From Acuticoccus sp051016205 (GTDB taxonomy: Bacteria; Pseudomonadota; Alphaproteobacteria; Rhizobiales; Amorphaceae), in contig CP136534.1 of assembly GCA_051016205.1 (NCBI GenBank), positions 1,550,001-1,614,000 on the forward strand: 64,000 nucleotides of DNA, read 5' to 3'. The notes beneath the pieces are model-generated. The model had not been told where the DNA came from. It did not search any database and saw only the letters and a list, made by a program, of their open reading frames with translations. Below, piece by piece: positions 7,731 through 16,503 of this stretch (its first letter is position 1; each line of letters begins with the position of its first letter). A program made the translations under genes and the position numbers.

Positions 7731-9251
7731 TCAGAAGTTGAACGGCCAGGCCGCAAGGTGGCGCTTGCCCATGGCGGCTGGGGTACTCGCGCCGTAAATG
7801 CGCAGCATGTCTGACAGGAAGGCCCGCGTTTCTGCGGGCTTGACGACATGCTGGACGGCAAACATGCCGGCGATCTCCCAAACCTGAGAACCACGCGCCA
7901 GCGCCTCCTCGGCGGCCGCCAGGGTTTCATCGTCTGCATCGGGCGGGCTCACGACGCGCGCGCCGAAGCGCGGCTCCATGAACGAGACTTCGGCCGAGGG
8001 CCACGCGGCGACCTCGTCGGAGTTCTTACCGCCGCCCATGTTGAGGTAGGCCTGCCCGTATGCTTTTCGCACGATGACGGTGAATTTTGGGACCGTCGCG
8101 AGTTGCAGCGCGGTCATGTAGGTCATGATCTTGGTGGGCGCGCGGCGCTTCTCCGCGTCGGAGCCGATGACGAAGCCCGGTGTGTCCACAAGGTTCACGA
8201 TCGGCACCTGGAAGCTGTCGCAGGTGGCGATGAAGCGGGTCGCCTTGGAGCAGGCGTCGGCATCGAGCGCACCGGCCTTGAACATCGGGTTGTTGGCGAT
8301 CACGCCGACCGTGTGTCCGTCGATCCGCGCCAACGCCGTCACCACCGTGCGACCGAACTGCGGCTTCAACTCCAGCACGCTGCCCCGATCGGCGATGGCT
8401 GCCACAACGCGGCGCATGTCATAGCCGCGGGTGCGCTTCTCCGGCACCAACGCCGCAATGTCTCCGCCGCCCGCTTCCGCCGGCTCGTCGCGCGGCGGCG
8501 GCGTGCCGGCGGCCGACGGGAGGTAGGCAAGGAAGCGTTTGGCGAGTGCGATCGCCTCCTCATCGTTCTTTGCCACAGCGTCGATGGCGCCGGTCTCGCG
8601 GGCATGGAACTCTGCGCCCCCGAGCGCGTCCGGCGTGATCACCTCGCCCATGGCAAGCTGGACGAGGCGGGCGCTGCCGATCGCCATGCAGGCGCCTTCG
8701 CGCATCACCACAAAGTCGGACAGGCACGCATAAAAAGCGGAGCTGCCGAAACAATCGCCCAGAAGCGCTGAGACCCAAGGGGTCTCACGGTGGCGCACAT
8801 ATTGGAGCGGATCGTTGCCGAGGAGCGTCCCCATACCGGCCGCGCCCATGTTGTCGGGCATCCGTGCGCCGGAACTTTCGCCGAGGAACACGAGCGGCAT
8901 GCCGCGCTGCGTTGCCGTGCGTTTCACGTGGGCGATGCGGCGCATGTTGGTGAGGCTGGAGGATGCGCCCTTCACAGTGAAATCGTTGGAGACGACGGCG
9001 GTGGGGCGGCCGTCCACCGTGGCATAGCCCGTCAGCTTCCCGTCGCCGGGGGTCTTGTCCTTATCGGCCGGGAACACAGAGTGCGCGTGGAGCCCGGCCT
9101 CCAGGAACGAGCCCTCGTCGCACAGGGCGGCGATGCGCTCACGCGCGTTCATGAGGCCGTCCGCGCGGCGACGTTCCAGCTTCCGGGCTCCGCCCATCGC
9201 GCGCGCGGCCGCTCGCCGCTGGTCCACGTGGTCGAGGATCGGCTCAGACAT
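7731..9251 (-). CDS. Acyl-CoA carboxylase, carboxyltransferase (beta) subunit
   Basis: The 506-residue protein belongs to the PccB/MmdA carboxyltransferase family. It has two crotonase-like halves, with GLMNARERIAALCDEGSF at the N-terminus, GESSGARMPD in the first oxyanion region, VDTPGFVIGSDAE in the second, and AYGQAYLNMGG near the end. I chose ATG 9251 because AAGGA sits about eight bases upstream; a start at 9269 would add six residues. It would transfer CO2 from biotin to an acyl-CoA, possibly the ester made by the CoA-transferase immediately upstream, whose stop it overlaps. The acyl group is unknown. Confidence 0.92.
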   Translation of the reverse strand: MSEPILDHVDQRRAAARAMGGARKLERRRADGLMNARERIAALCDEGSFLEAGLHAHSVFPADKDKTPGDGKLTGYATVDGRPTAVVSNDFTVKGASSSLTNMRRIAHVKRTATQRGMPLVFLGESSGARMPDNMGAAGMGTLLGNDPLQYVRHRETPWVSALLGDCFGSSAFYACLSDFVVMREGACMAIGSARLVQLAMGEVITPDALGGAEFHARETGAIDAVAKNDEEAIALAKRFLAYLPSAAGTPPPRDEPAEAGGGDIAALVPEKRTRGYDMRRVVAAIADRGSVLELKPQFGRTVVTALARIDGHTVGVIANNPMFKAGALDADACSKATRFIATCDSFQVPIVNLVDTPGFVIGSDAEKRRAPTKIMTYMTALQLATVPKFTVIVRKAYGQAYLNMGGGKNSDEVAAWPSAEVSFMEPRFGARVVSPPDADDETLAAAEEALARGSQVWEIAGMFAVQHVVKPAETRAFLSDMLRIYGASTPAAMGKRHLAAWPFNF

Positions 9252-10434
9252 GCGCTGCGTCCTTCGCACTGGGGCAAAGGGCGGCGATCTCCTCCGCGTT
9301 GAAGCCGAGCCGGCAAAGCGTTGCGGCGCTGTCGGCGCCGACGGGGCCGCCGAGCCGCCCCACCGCCCCCGGCGTCGCCGACATCTTTGGCACCACCCCC
9401 GCGACCGTGAGCGTGCCTAAGACCGGATGCGGTACGCGCACTAGCGCCTCGCGGGCTGCCAGGTGCGGATCGAAAAAGAGGTCCTCGATGGTGAAGATGC
9501 GGCTCGCCGGCACCCCGGCGGCCACCAGATGGTTCTCCAGCGCCGCGCCGTCCCAGCCGGCGGACCAGGCGGCAATGAGGCGTTCCAGCACATCGACGTT
9601 TGCGTTGCGCGCGGCGGCAAGTTTGAACCTGGCGTCGTTGGCAAGCTCGGGCGCGTCCATGGCACGGGTTAGCCGCGCGAACGCGCTCTGCGAAAACGCG
9701 GCGATGTGGATGTAGCCGTCGCGGGCCGGGAAGAGCGTGTTGGGGCTCGCGCCTGCCAGACGTGACCCGGTGCGCGTCGCGGAAACGCCCGTCACATCGA
9801 AAGCGGGAATGTACGGCTCCACGTAGCTCATCGCGGCCTCGTTGAGCGCGGTGTCGATAACTTGGCCCTCGCCGGTCTTGGCGCGATGGACAAGCGCGGC
9901 GGCGATCCCGAAGGCTGTGTAGGTTCCGGCGATATAGTCTGTCAGCGACGTGGCGACCCGAGGCGGTGGCCGGTCCGGATCACCCGTCAAGTCACGCAGC
10001 CCGCTCATCGCCTCGCCGTTGACGCCGTAACCGGGGCGATCGGCATAGGGCCCGGTCTGACCGTAGCCGGATACGCGGGCGAGGATCAGCCCGGGGTTGC
10101 CCTTCGACAGTGTCTCGTAACTGAGGCCCCAACGCTCCAGCGTGCCGGGCCGAAAGTTCTCGACGACCACATCCATGGTCGCTGCGATCTTGCGCACCGC
10201 CGCGCGCGCGTCCGGTTCGCGCAGATCCAGCGCGACGATCGACTTTCCGCGCATAAGGCTCGCCGCGTAGAGCGAGACCCCCTTCTCATGCGCACCCATG
10301 CCCCGCACCGCGTCGCCTTCGGGTGGCTCGACCTTGATGACATCGGCACCGAAGTCGGCCATCAGGCGCGCCGCGAAGGGCCCCGCAATGGTGGACCCCA
10401 GCTCAAGGACGCGCACGCCCGCAAAACAGCTCAT
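9244..10434 (-). CDS. CaiB/BaiF family (class III) CoA-transferase
   Basis: This 396-residue protein has the class III landmarks: VLELGSTIAGPFAARLMADFGADVIKVEPP at the N-terminus (read in parts), LDLREPDAR, VVENFRPGTLERWGLSY and SGYGQTGPY. The family moves CoA between carboxylic acids through an aspartyl-CoA intermediate. The region where that aspartate is usually found (PG-Y/F-D...AMSG) reads PGYGVNGEAMSG here, with glycine at the expected place. Activity in the usual way is therefore uncertain. The gene sits between a ThDP enzyme and the carboxylase, consistent with supplying a CoA ester to the carboxylase. Confidence 0.88.
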   Translation of the reverse strand: MSCFAGVRVLELGSTIAGPFAARLMADFGADVIKVEPPEGDAVRGMGAHEKGVSLYAASLMRGKSIVALDLREPDARAAVRKIAATMDVVVENFRPGTLERWGLSYETLSKGNPGLILARVSGYGQTGPYADRPGYGVNGEAMSGLRDLTGDPDRPPPRVATSLTDYIAGTYTAFGIAAALVHRAKTGEGQVIDTALNEAAMSYVEPYIPAFDVTGVSATRTGSRLAGASPNTLFPARDGYIHIAAFSQSAFARLTRAMDAPELANDARFKLAAARNANVDVLERLIAAWSAGWDGAALENHLVAAGVPASRIFTIEDLFFDPHLAAREALVRVPHPVLGTLTVAGVVPKMSATPGAVGRLGGPVGADSAATLCRLGFNAEEIAALCPSAKDAAHV

Positions 10435-10489
10435 ACCCTTCGCCTATCCATATTTTGTATCATTGTCGACAATTCTGCCCGGGTCAAGG

Positions 10490-12127
10490 TTACCGTTTGA
10501 AGTCGGCGAACGGCCTGCCACACAGTCTCGGGATCGCCACGTCGAGGACGGCGGGGCCGTCGTGGGCGAGGAACTGACACAGGATACTTGCAAGATCGCC
10601 ACGTGTTTCGGCCCGGTAGCCGCCGGCGCCAAAGCTCCTCGCCAAGTCATCGAGGCGAAGGGGCGGAAGAAGGCAGCCCACGTGCCGCCCGTACGCGTTC
10701 GTCTGAAGGCGCTGCTCGACACCCCAGGCGCTGTCATTTCCCACGATCACCTTGATCGGCAGATCGTGCGCCACCGCCGTTTCCAGCTCGGCGATGTGAA
10801 AGCGGGCACCACCATCGCCGCAAAAGACCCAGACGGGCCGCCCCGGAAACCCTTTCTGAACGCCGAGCCCCAAGGGGATGCCGGAGCCGAGATTTCCCGA
10901 CAGGACGCCGTCGTGGAAACCGCGGTGCGAGCGTGCCGGAAGCGCGCAACGGGGCCAGTGGATGAAATCGCCAACATCGACGCAGATTGCGGTGTCCGCC
11001 TGCTGGTGGGGCCGGAGCTCGCGCATGAGGTCCATAGGGTGGATCGCCTCGCCCTCGCCGGGCGGGGTCTGCCACAGGCCAGTCATTGCCTCTTGCCGTG
11101 TCTGACGGAGGGCCTTGACCCATTGGAGCGCGTCGAGCGGCCCCGTGAGTTCGGCCAGCGTCGTCAGCGTCGCGCCGACGGGGCCGGCGAACAGGTGATC
11201 GGGCACGCGGTTCATCCCGAATTCCTGCGGCGCTTCGCTGATCTGGATGATGGCCGCATCCGGGGAAAGTAGGTGCGGGCGGCCGAAGCACAGATGGAAA
11301 TCGATGGTCGCACCCGCGAGGCACACCACGTCCGCCTCAACGAGGCGGCGGAAGGCGGGGTTGAAGAACGGGTCGGCGTAGCCGAGGCAGGATCCCTCGT
11401 CGTCGGTGAGGAGGCCACGCGCTTGATCGATGGTGAAGACGGGCGCACCCAGTGTCGTCAGCGCCAGAGCACTCCCGTCCGGATCGTCCATGGCACCAGA
11501 CCCAGCCACAATGACCGGCCGGCCGGCATATCGCAGGGTCGCTGCCGCTTCCTCAAGGCCCGCCATTGACACCGCCGTTGCCCTCAGAACCGTCATCGTT
11601 GGTTGGGAGGCCAGGCCGCTGTGCGGTCCGTCGAGGAGCGGGGGCGAAACGGAAAGGCTGACGGGTCCGGGCCGCGGAGCCGCCGCGACGGCAAGCGCGC
11701 GAGCGACGAGGTTGCCGAGGTCCACGGGCGCCACAGCATCGACGGCCCATTTGGTGACGGGCCGCGCCAGATCGCTTTGGCGCAGGATCTGCTGCCCGCC
11801 AGTCTCCCACTGCTCCACCGGCGTTTGCCCGGAGAGGAGAACGACGGGTGTGCCGGCACTCATGGCCACCTGCAGCCCGGTGAGCGCATTGGCGTGGCCC
11901 GGCCCCCCGGTCGCAACGCACACGGCAGGGCGACCTGTGGCGCGCGCATAGCCGTCGGCCATCTGGACGCCGGCCGCCTCGTGGCGAAAGTCGATGATCT
12001 CGATGTCCGCCGCATCGAGCGCCATAAAGAGCTGGTTGATGTGATCGCCGCACAGCGCAAATACGAAATCGATGCCTTGCCCGCGCAAGACGCGGGCGAT
12101 GGCTTCCGCCCCGGTCTCAGCGGCCAT
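10490..12127 (-). CDS. Thiamine diphosphate-dependent enzyme (acetolactate synthase-like family)
   Basis: The 545-residue protein has the three-domain layout of ThDP enzymes. The N-terminal domain carries the catalytic glutamate in IDFRHEAAGVQMADGYARA. A central domain contains RPVIVAGSGAMDD. The C-terminal domain has the cofactor motif starting GDGGARFHIAELETA and ending with asparagine in VIVGNDSAWGVEQ. The family includes acetolactate synthase, benzoylformate decarboxylase, sulfoacetaldehyde acetyltransferase and oxalyl-CoA decarboxylase; I cannot tell which reaction applies. Its start overlaps the amidase stop by 11 bases. It probably cleaves or joins a 2-oxo acid made by the upstream hydrolases. 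Confidence 0.88.
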   Translation of the reverse strand: MAAETGAEAIARVLRGQGIDFVFALCGDHINQLFMALDAADIEIIDFRHEAAGVQMADGYARATGRPAVCVATGGPGHANALTGLQVAMSAGTPVVLLSGQTPVEQWETGGQQILRQSDLARPVTKWAVDAVAPVDLGNLVARALAVAAAPRPGPVSLSVSPPLLDGPHSGLASQPTMTVLRATAVSMAGLEEAAATLRYAGRPVIVAGSGAMDDPDGSALALTTLGAPVFTIDQARGLLTDDEGSCLGYADPFFNPAFRRLVEADVVCLAGATIDFHLCFGRPHLLSPDAAIIQISEAPQEFGMNRVPDHLFAGPVGATLTTLAELTGPLDALQWVKALRQTRQEAMTGLWQTPPGEGEAIHPMDLMRELRPHQQADTAICVDVGDFIHWPRCALPARSHRGFHDGVLSGNLGSGIPLGLGVQKGFPGRPVWVFCGDGGARFHIAELETAVAHDLPIKVIVGNDSAWGVEQRLQTNAYGRHVGCLLPPLRLDDLARSFGAGGYRAETRGDLASILCQFLAHDGPAVLDVAIPRLCGRPFADFKR

Positions 12128-13544
12128 GGCTTCCCCCTAAGAAGGTGTGCGCATCCGCAGTGTAGGCGCCGCGTTCTTCCAAGCGAGCCGCAACACGCAG
12201 GAGCACATCCTCCCGGCCGTAGCAGGCTCCGATCATGGCTCCGACCGGAAAGCCGTCCGCAGTCGCGCCCATCGGCAGGGAGATGGCGGGCAGTCCGGTG
12301 ATGTTGTAGAGCGGGGTATAGGCGGCAACACCCATCATGGCGGGGAAGAAGGTCGCCGCAGGCTTGCGTGTGTCGAGCGTCCCGAGCCTCAAGCGCTCCA
12401 CGGCGATGGTGGGCGTGATGATGAGGTCGGCGTTGCTGAGGAGCGCCGCGAAAGGGGCCGCGATGTCCCGAGCCTCCTCTGCGGCGAGGCGGTGCGCGGC
12501 TTCGTCCATTGCCTCCCCTTCGGCGGCGAGTTCGCCCACCACAGGCTCAAGCGGGGCCGTCGACCCCGTGGTGCGCCGTGCGTCCCCCGCCGCCTTTGCC
12601 ATCCGCCAGGCCAAGGTGCGCCGCATCGGGCCCCAAATATCGGGGAGCTGGACGGGGGACGGCGCCTCAGCGACGGCGAGGCCGAGCTCTTCGATCCACC
12701 TCGCCGTGCGCTCTGCTGCCTCCACGCACGCGGCGGCGACAGGAGTGCCGGCGCTCTGCGCTCCAACGAGGACGCAGCGCAGCGGGCCCAAAGGTTCGTC
12801 CAGACTTTGTGCGTAGGATGACGCGGGCGCCTCCGGTGGGTCCGCGGTCGCGTGAAACGGGGCGCTGACCACGTCCAGGAGCGCGGCGCAGTCGCGCACC
12901 GTGCGGGTGAGCGCGCCCGCCGTCGTGATGGTGTGCCGGTCGCCCGCGATCCCCGGCAACAACGGCGTGCGCCCGCGGCTTGGCTTCAGGCCGATGAGAC
13001 CGCACAACGCTGCGGGAATGCGGATTGATCCGGAACTGTCGGTGGCATGCGCAGCCGGCACGAGCCCTCCGGCCACCGCTGCGGCCGAGCCCCCCGACGA
13101 GCCGCCGGGGCTCAGCGCACCAGACCGATCCCACGGATGGCAGGTGCGGCCAAAGGCGTGCGGCTCGGTTGAGACATTGAGCCCGAACTCCGGCGTATTG
13201 GTGAGGCCCATCGGGATCAGCCCGGCGGCGCGGAACCGGCGCACAATCTCGCTGTCCTGGGTGGCAACGGCATCGGCAAGGAGCGCGCTTCCCTTGGTGG
13301 CTGGCAGTCCGGCCACCTGTGTGTTGAGGTCCTTGATGGCGAATGGAACCCCGCCGAAGGGACCGTGCGGGGTTTCCGCCGCCTCTCGCGCATGCTCCAA
13401 GTCCAGCGCAATGAAGGCGTTCAACCGATCGTCGACGATGACACCGGCCGCGAGCTCGACCAACTCGGCCGATGTGATCTTGCGAGCGCGAACGAGGGCG
13501 GCAAGGCCCGTCGCATCGAGCGTGCGATATTCGTGGGGCCTCAT
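12117..13544 (-). CDS. Amidase (amidase signature family)
   Basis: A 475-residue amidase with the Ser-cisSer-Lys triad. The lysine is in PFAIKDLNTQ, the cis-serine in SPGGSSGGSAAAVAGGL, and the nucleophile in the DSSGSIRIPA segment, followed by GLIGLKPSRGR. ATG 13544 was chosen because it gives a 4-base ATGA overlap with the amidohydrolase stop and an N-terminus (MRPHEYRTLDATGLAALV) typical of the family. Members hydrolyse amides, ureas or carbamates in the cytoplasm. Its position after an amidohydrolase suggests it acts on that enzyme's product. Confidence 0.92.
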   Translation of the reverse strand: MRPHEYRTLDATGLAALVRARKITSAELVELAAGVIVDDRLNAFIALDLEHAREAAETPHGPFGGVPFAIKDLNTQVAGLPATKGSALLADAVATQDSEIVRRFRAAGLIPMGLTNTPEFGLNVSTEPHAFGRTCHPWDRSGALSPGGSSGGSAAAVAGGLVPAAHATDSSGSIRIPAALCGLIGLKPSRGRTPLLPGIAGDRHTITTAGALTRTVRDCAALLDVVSAPFHATADPPEAPASSYAQSLDEPLGPLRCVLVGAQSAGTPVAAACVEAAERTARWIEELGLAVAEAPSPVQLPDIWGPMRRTLAWRMAKAAGDARRTTGSTAPLEPVVGELAAEGEAMDEAAHRLAAEEARDIAAPFAALLSNADLIITPTIAVERLRLGTLDTRKPAATFFPAMMGVAAYTPLYNITGLPAISLPMGATADGFPVGAMIGACYGREDVLLRVAARLEERGAYTADAHTFLGGSHGR

Positions 13545-14926
13545 GCCGCCGCCGCTGGGCCAACCGTGCCGTAGCCGATGCGTCGGAAGAGCGCTTGGCT
13601 CGCCTCGCGACCGCGACGGCTGAGGCGCACCGCGTCGACCCGGGTAGGCACCCCTTCGGCCAGCATCACCTCGCCGCCGACGAGCACGGTCCGCACGCCG
13701 CCCGGCCGCGCCAGGGTGGTGAGCTCGGCAAAGAAGTCGAGCGAGGGCATCCGCTCCGGTCCGTTCGGCCAGCGCACGACGATGTCGGCCGCCGCTCCCA
13801 CCTCCAGAACGCCGAGCACATCGCCGCCGATGGTGCCGTCGTCGATGGTGCGTGCAGCCTCGCGCGTCATCATGCCGAACAGCGCACGAGAGGTGGGGCC
13901 TTCCGCCCCAGAGATGAGCCGGGCGACGGTGCCGATCTCTCCGATGGCATGATCGTGAGGCATGTCCATGCCGACGCCCACCACGCCGCCCCGCTGGGCG
14001 AATTCGGTGAGGCGGTTCACGCCGCCATGGGCCTCGGCGAGCCGCGCATTGGCGGGGCACCAGATCGCGCGGGTGCACCGCTCAAGGAGAATATCGATGT
14101 CGCGGTCATCCAGGGCGTTGAGGTGGGTGAGCGTGACGTTGGGGCCAAGGACGCCGAGGCCATCCAGATGCGCGACCACGCTGTGTCCCCGATCGGCCTT
14201 GAACGCAGCGCTGAGGCGCGGGTCGAACATGACATGCGCCGAGAGGGTGAGGCCCTTGTCCAGCGCCACCGCAGCCGCTTCCTGCCACAGCGTGTCCGAG
14301 GCGGTGTGCTCGCCATAGATCGCAATGTGGCTCGCAACGCGGTCGCCGGTCCCCGCCACGGACCCGTCGAGAAGCGCTCGACAGCGCACAAGGTCCGCCG
14401 GCACCCGCAGGTGAAGCGCACCGGACACCAGCCCCGGCAGTGGCGCGCCTTCGTCCCAGATGTAAGGGGCTGCCAGAACGCCGCGTAGACCCACCGCGCG
14501 CAGAGCCGCGGCCGCGCCCTCGGTGTCGAACAGCGTCCCAGGATCGACCACGCACGTGATGCCGGCTTTGAGGCAGTGAAGCGCCGCGAGCGCCACGCCC
14601 ACATGCTCCTCCGCCGGCGTGATTGCGGCCTTCCAGGCTGCGTAGGTGAGGTCCGGGCGCTGGGCGTCCGCGAATTTGCGATGGAGCCCGCGCGATATGT
14701 ACTGGCCGATATGGAAATGCGGTTCGACGAGACCGGCATGGACGAGCGCGCCCTGCGCTTCGAGGGTGCGCAAGCCGCGCCATTTCGCGAGCACCGCCTC
14801 GCAGGAACCGATGGCGACGATCCGCCCGCCGTGAACCGCGATGGCACCGTCCGCGAGCCATCCCGCTGGCGTTTCAGGCATGACGAGCGTCGCATCGCGG
14901 ACGAGGAGGTCGCAGGGCGTGATCAA
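13541..14926 (-). CDS. Amidohydrolase (chlorohydrolase/cytosine deaminase-like)
   Basis: The 461-residue protein belongs to the metal-dependent amidohydrolase superfamily. It has an N-terminal small domain (LLVRDATLVMPETPAG), the metal-binding HFH in VEPHFHIGQ, a second histidine in SAHVMFDP, a third in VVAHLDGLGVLG and a late acidic residue in GVGMDMPHD. The HxH plus H, H, D arrangement is typical of deaminating or dechlorinating members such as guanine deaminase and TrzN/AtzB relatives. The start is TTG 14926, whose last bases overlap the enolase stop (ttga). The role is probably hydrolytic removal of an amino or ring group; the substrate is unknown. Confidence 0.88.
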   Translation of the reverse strand: MITPCDLLVRDATLVMPETPAGWLADGAIAVHGGRIVAIGSCEAVLAKWRGLRTLEAQGALVHAGLVEPHFHIGQYISRGLHRKFADAQRPDLTYAAWKAAITPAEEHVGVALAALHCLKAGITCVVDPGTLFDTEGAAAALRAVGLRGVLAAPYIWDEGAPLPGLVSGALHLRVPADLVRCRALLDGSVAGTGDRVASHIAIYGEHTASDTLWQEAAAVALDKGLTLSAHVMFDPRLSAAFKADRGHSVVAHLDGLGVLGPNVTLTHLNALDDRDIDILLERCTRAIWCPANARLAEAHGGVNRLTEFAQRGGVVGVGMDMPHDHAIGEIGTVARLISGAEGPTSRALFGMMTREAARTIDDGTIGGDVLGVLEVGAAADIVVRWPNGPERMPSLDFFAELTTLARPGGVRTVLVGGEVMLAEGVPTRVDAVRLSRRGREASQALFRRIGYGTVGPAAAA

Positions 14927-16035
14927 AGGGCGACCCGGTAGGCGTCCATCTTAGATGGATCGAGTTGCACGCCCAGGCCCGGCGCATTGTTCGGCCTGGC
15001 GGTTCCACCTTCGATGCGCCCGGCACCGGTGGTGACGTCGTCGGCCAGATAGTTGGTGCCGCAGGTGTCGCACGGATAACCTATGGCTGGCGCGGCAAGG
15101 CCCACATGGATCTGCGCTGCCGTGCCGATGCCGCATTCTGGCATAGAGCCGATGGCGCATGGCAGGTGCGCGGCCTTTGCCATGGCAAAGATCGCCATCG
15201 CCTCGCGCAATCCCCCCGCCTCGGTCACATAGACCGAGACCGCCTCAACAGCGTCCGCCTGGATGGCCCGCAAGAGATCACGGGAGGTCCAAACCCCCTC
15301 GTCGAGCATGATTTTTGGGCGCACGGCCTTCACGAGTGCGGCGTGGCCGGCGAGGTCGTCCGGTGCAAGGGGCTGTTCCACAGCGGCAACATCGTACGGA
15401 TCGAGCGCTAGGATCGTGCGCACCGCATCCTTTGGCGAGGGCCAACGCATGTTCGCATCGACCCGGAGCGGCATTGAGGGGCCGATCGCCTCGCGGACCG
15501 TTTTCACCAGGGCAACGTCGTTGTCATGGTCGCGGCCGACCTTCAGCTTGATCGAGCTGTAACCCTCATCCACCTTCTCCTTCGCGAGTGCCGCGGCCTG
15601 GTCAGCCGGTCCCCACGAGATGGAGTAGCTGAGCGGAACGCTCTCCCTCGCCCGGCCGCCCAAAAGCACATAAACCGGCACGCCGGCCGCCTGTCCCGTG
15701 AGGTCCAGGAGCGCCATCTCGACGCCAGCAAGCGTGATGCGCGCCTCTGGGAGCAGCGCCTCCAACTCGTTCATGATGGCCGGAACGTCCCGTGGGTCGC
15801 GACCCACGATGCGCGGCGCGAACACGTGGTCGAATTCGACCTGAAGGAGCGGGCCGCGGCGGGGATACATGCTGGCGAATTCGCCAAGCCCCACGCGGCC
15901 CTCGTCATCGCGCAGTGACAGGACGACCGTCTCAAGGACCGGATGCGCGCCGAAGCCCGACTGGCGAACGGCGCCGAAGAAGGGCCGCGTCGGGATGCGC
16001 ACGATTTCGGTTTTTGCTTCGACGACCTTCACCAC
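14923..16035 (-). CDS. Mandelate racemase/muconate lactonizing enzyme (enolase superfamily)
   Basis: The 370-residue protein has an N-terminal capping domain and a C-terminal barrel. The barrel holds the K-x-K base pair in SIKLKVGRD, metal ligands in RVDANMRW, AAVEQPLAP and ImLDEGV, and a late glycine-rich segment (AIGSMPECGIGTA). That set suits the MLE/MR subgroups, which abstract a proton alpha to a carboxylate. GTG 16035 is supported by GGAGG eight bases upstream and makes this the first gene of the leftward catabolic operon. The chemistry may be racemisation, cycloisomerisation or dehydration. Confidence 0.9.
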   Translation of the reverse strand: MVKVVEAKTEIVRIPTRPFFGAVRQSGFGAHPVLETVVLSLRDDEGRVGLGEFASMYPRRGPLLQVEFDHVFAPRIVGRDPRDVPAIMNELEALLPEARITLAGVEMALLDLTGQAAGVPVYVLLGGRARESVPLSYSISWGPADQAAALAKEKVDEGYSSIKLKVGRDHDNDVALVKTVREAIGPSMPLRVDANMRWPSPKDAVRTILALDPYDVAAVEQPLAPDDLAGHAALVKAVRPKIMLDEGVWTSRDLLRAIQADAVEAVSVYVTEAGGLREAMAIFAMAKAAHLPCAIGSMPECGIGTAAQIHVGLAAPAIGYPCDTCGTNYLADDVTTGAGRIEGGTARPNNAPGLGVQLDPSKMDAYRVAL

Positions 16036-16503
16036 GAGCCTCCAGCCTTGTCTGACACTAGAGACGTGTCACCAAGGCACAAAAGGCCTGTTCCGTTTGC
16101 AAGCGTAGCGCGTTCTATTGCTTGGGCTCGGAAGTTGGCGTCGAACACTCGGTGGAACTCGGACCACAGTTCGGCGACTCATGTTCGATGGGATGCACGC
16201 CGACCTACCGGCCGTGAGAAGCGCAGCACCTTTGCAGGTGCCCTCGATGTGAATGGGTTTGCATCGAATGTGCTGGTCGCGGGCGGACAGGAAGTCGTGC
16301 GCGGTCTGTGCGCCACCCCTCCTGTGCGGCACACCGGCTTGCTCAAGGCCCATCTCCACGCCCGACAAGGTGCGACCCAGCATCAGATGGTAGACGTCGC
16401 GCTCACGGCGCGCGACGGCTGACGTCCGTCCGCCTCCCTGCGCCACCACCTTGCCCACAAGCTCGATGCCGTGCGCACGTGGCTGTGCAAGAACGGCCGA
16501 GCT
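16036..16503. other. Non-coding interval upstream of the catabolic operon
   Basis: This 468-base gap separates the operon's first gene from the DUF3604 gene on the same strand. No reading frame here shows a recognisable domain, and the composition is slightly less GC-rich than the neighbours. It should contain the operon promoter and possibly AraC or GntR operators, but I could not pick a convincing -35/-10 pair or an inverted operator. Confidence 0.5.

Noticed and set aside
12117..14078. A 653-residue version of the amidase
   Set aside because: The extra N-terminal part is antisense-like and overlaps the amidohydrolase gene; ATG 13544 gives a normal amidase and an ATGA overlap.
16069..16458. 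A possible transposase-like minus-strand frame upstream of the enolase gene
   Set aside because: The translation suggested mobile DNA at first, but no transposase family motif could be aligned in any frame.
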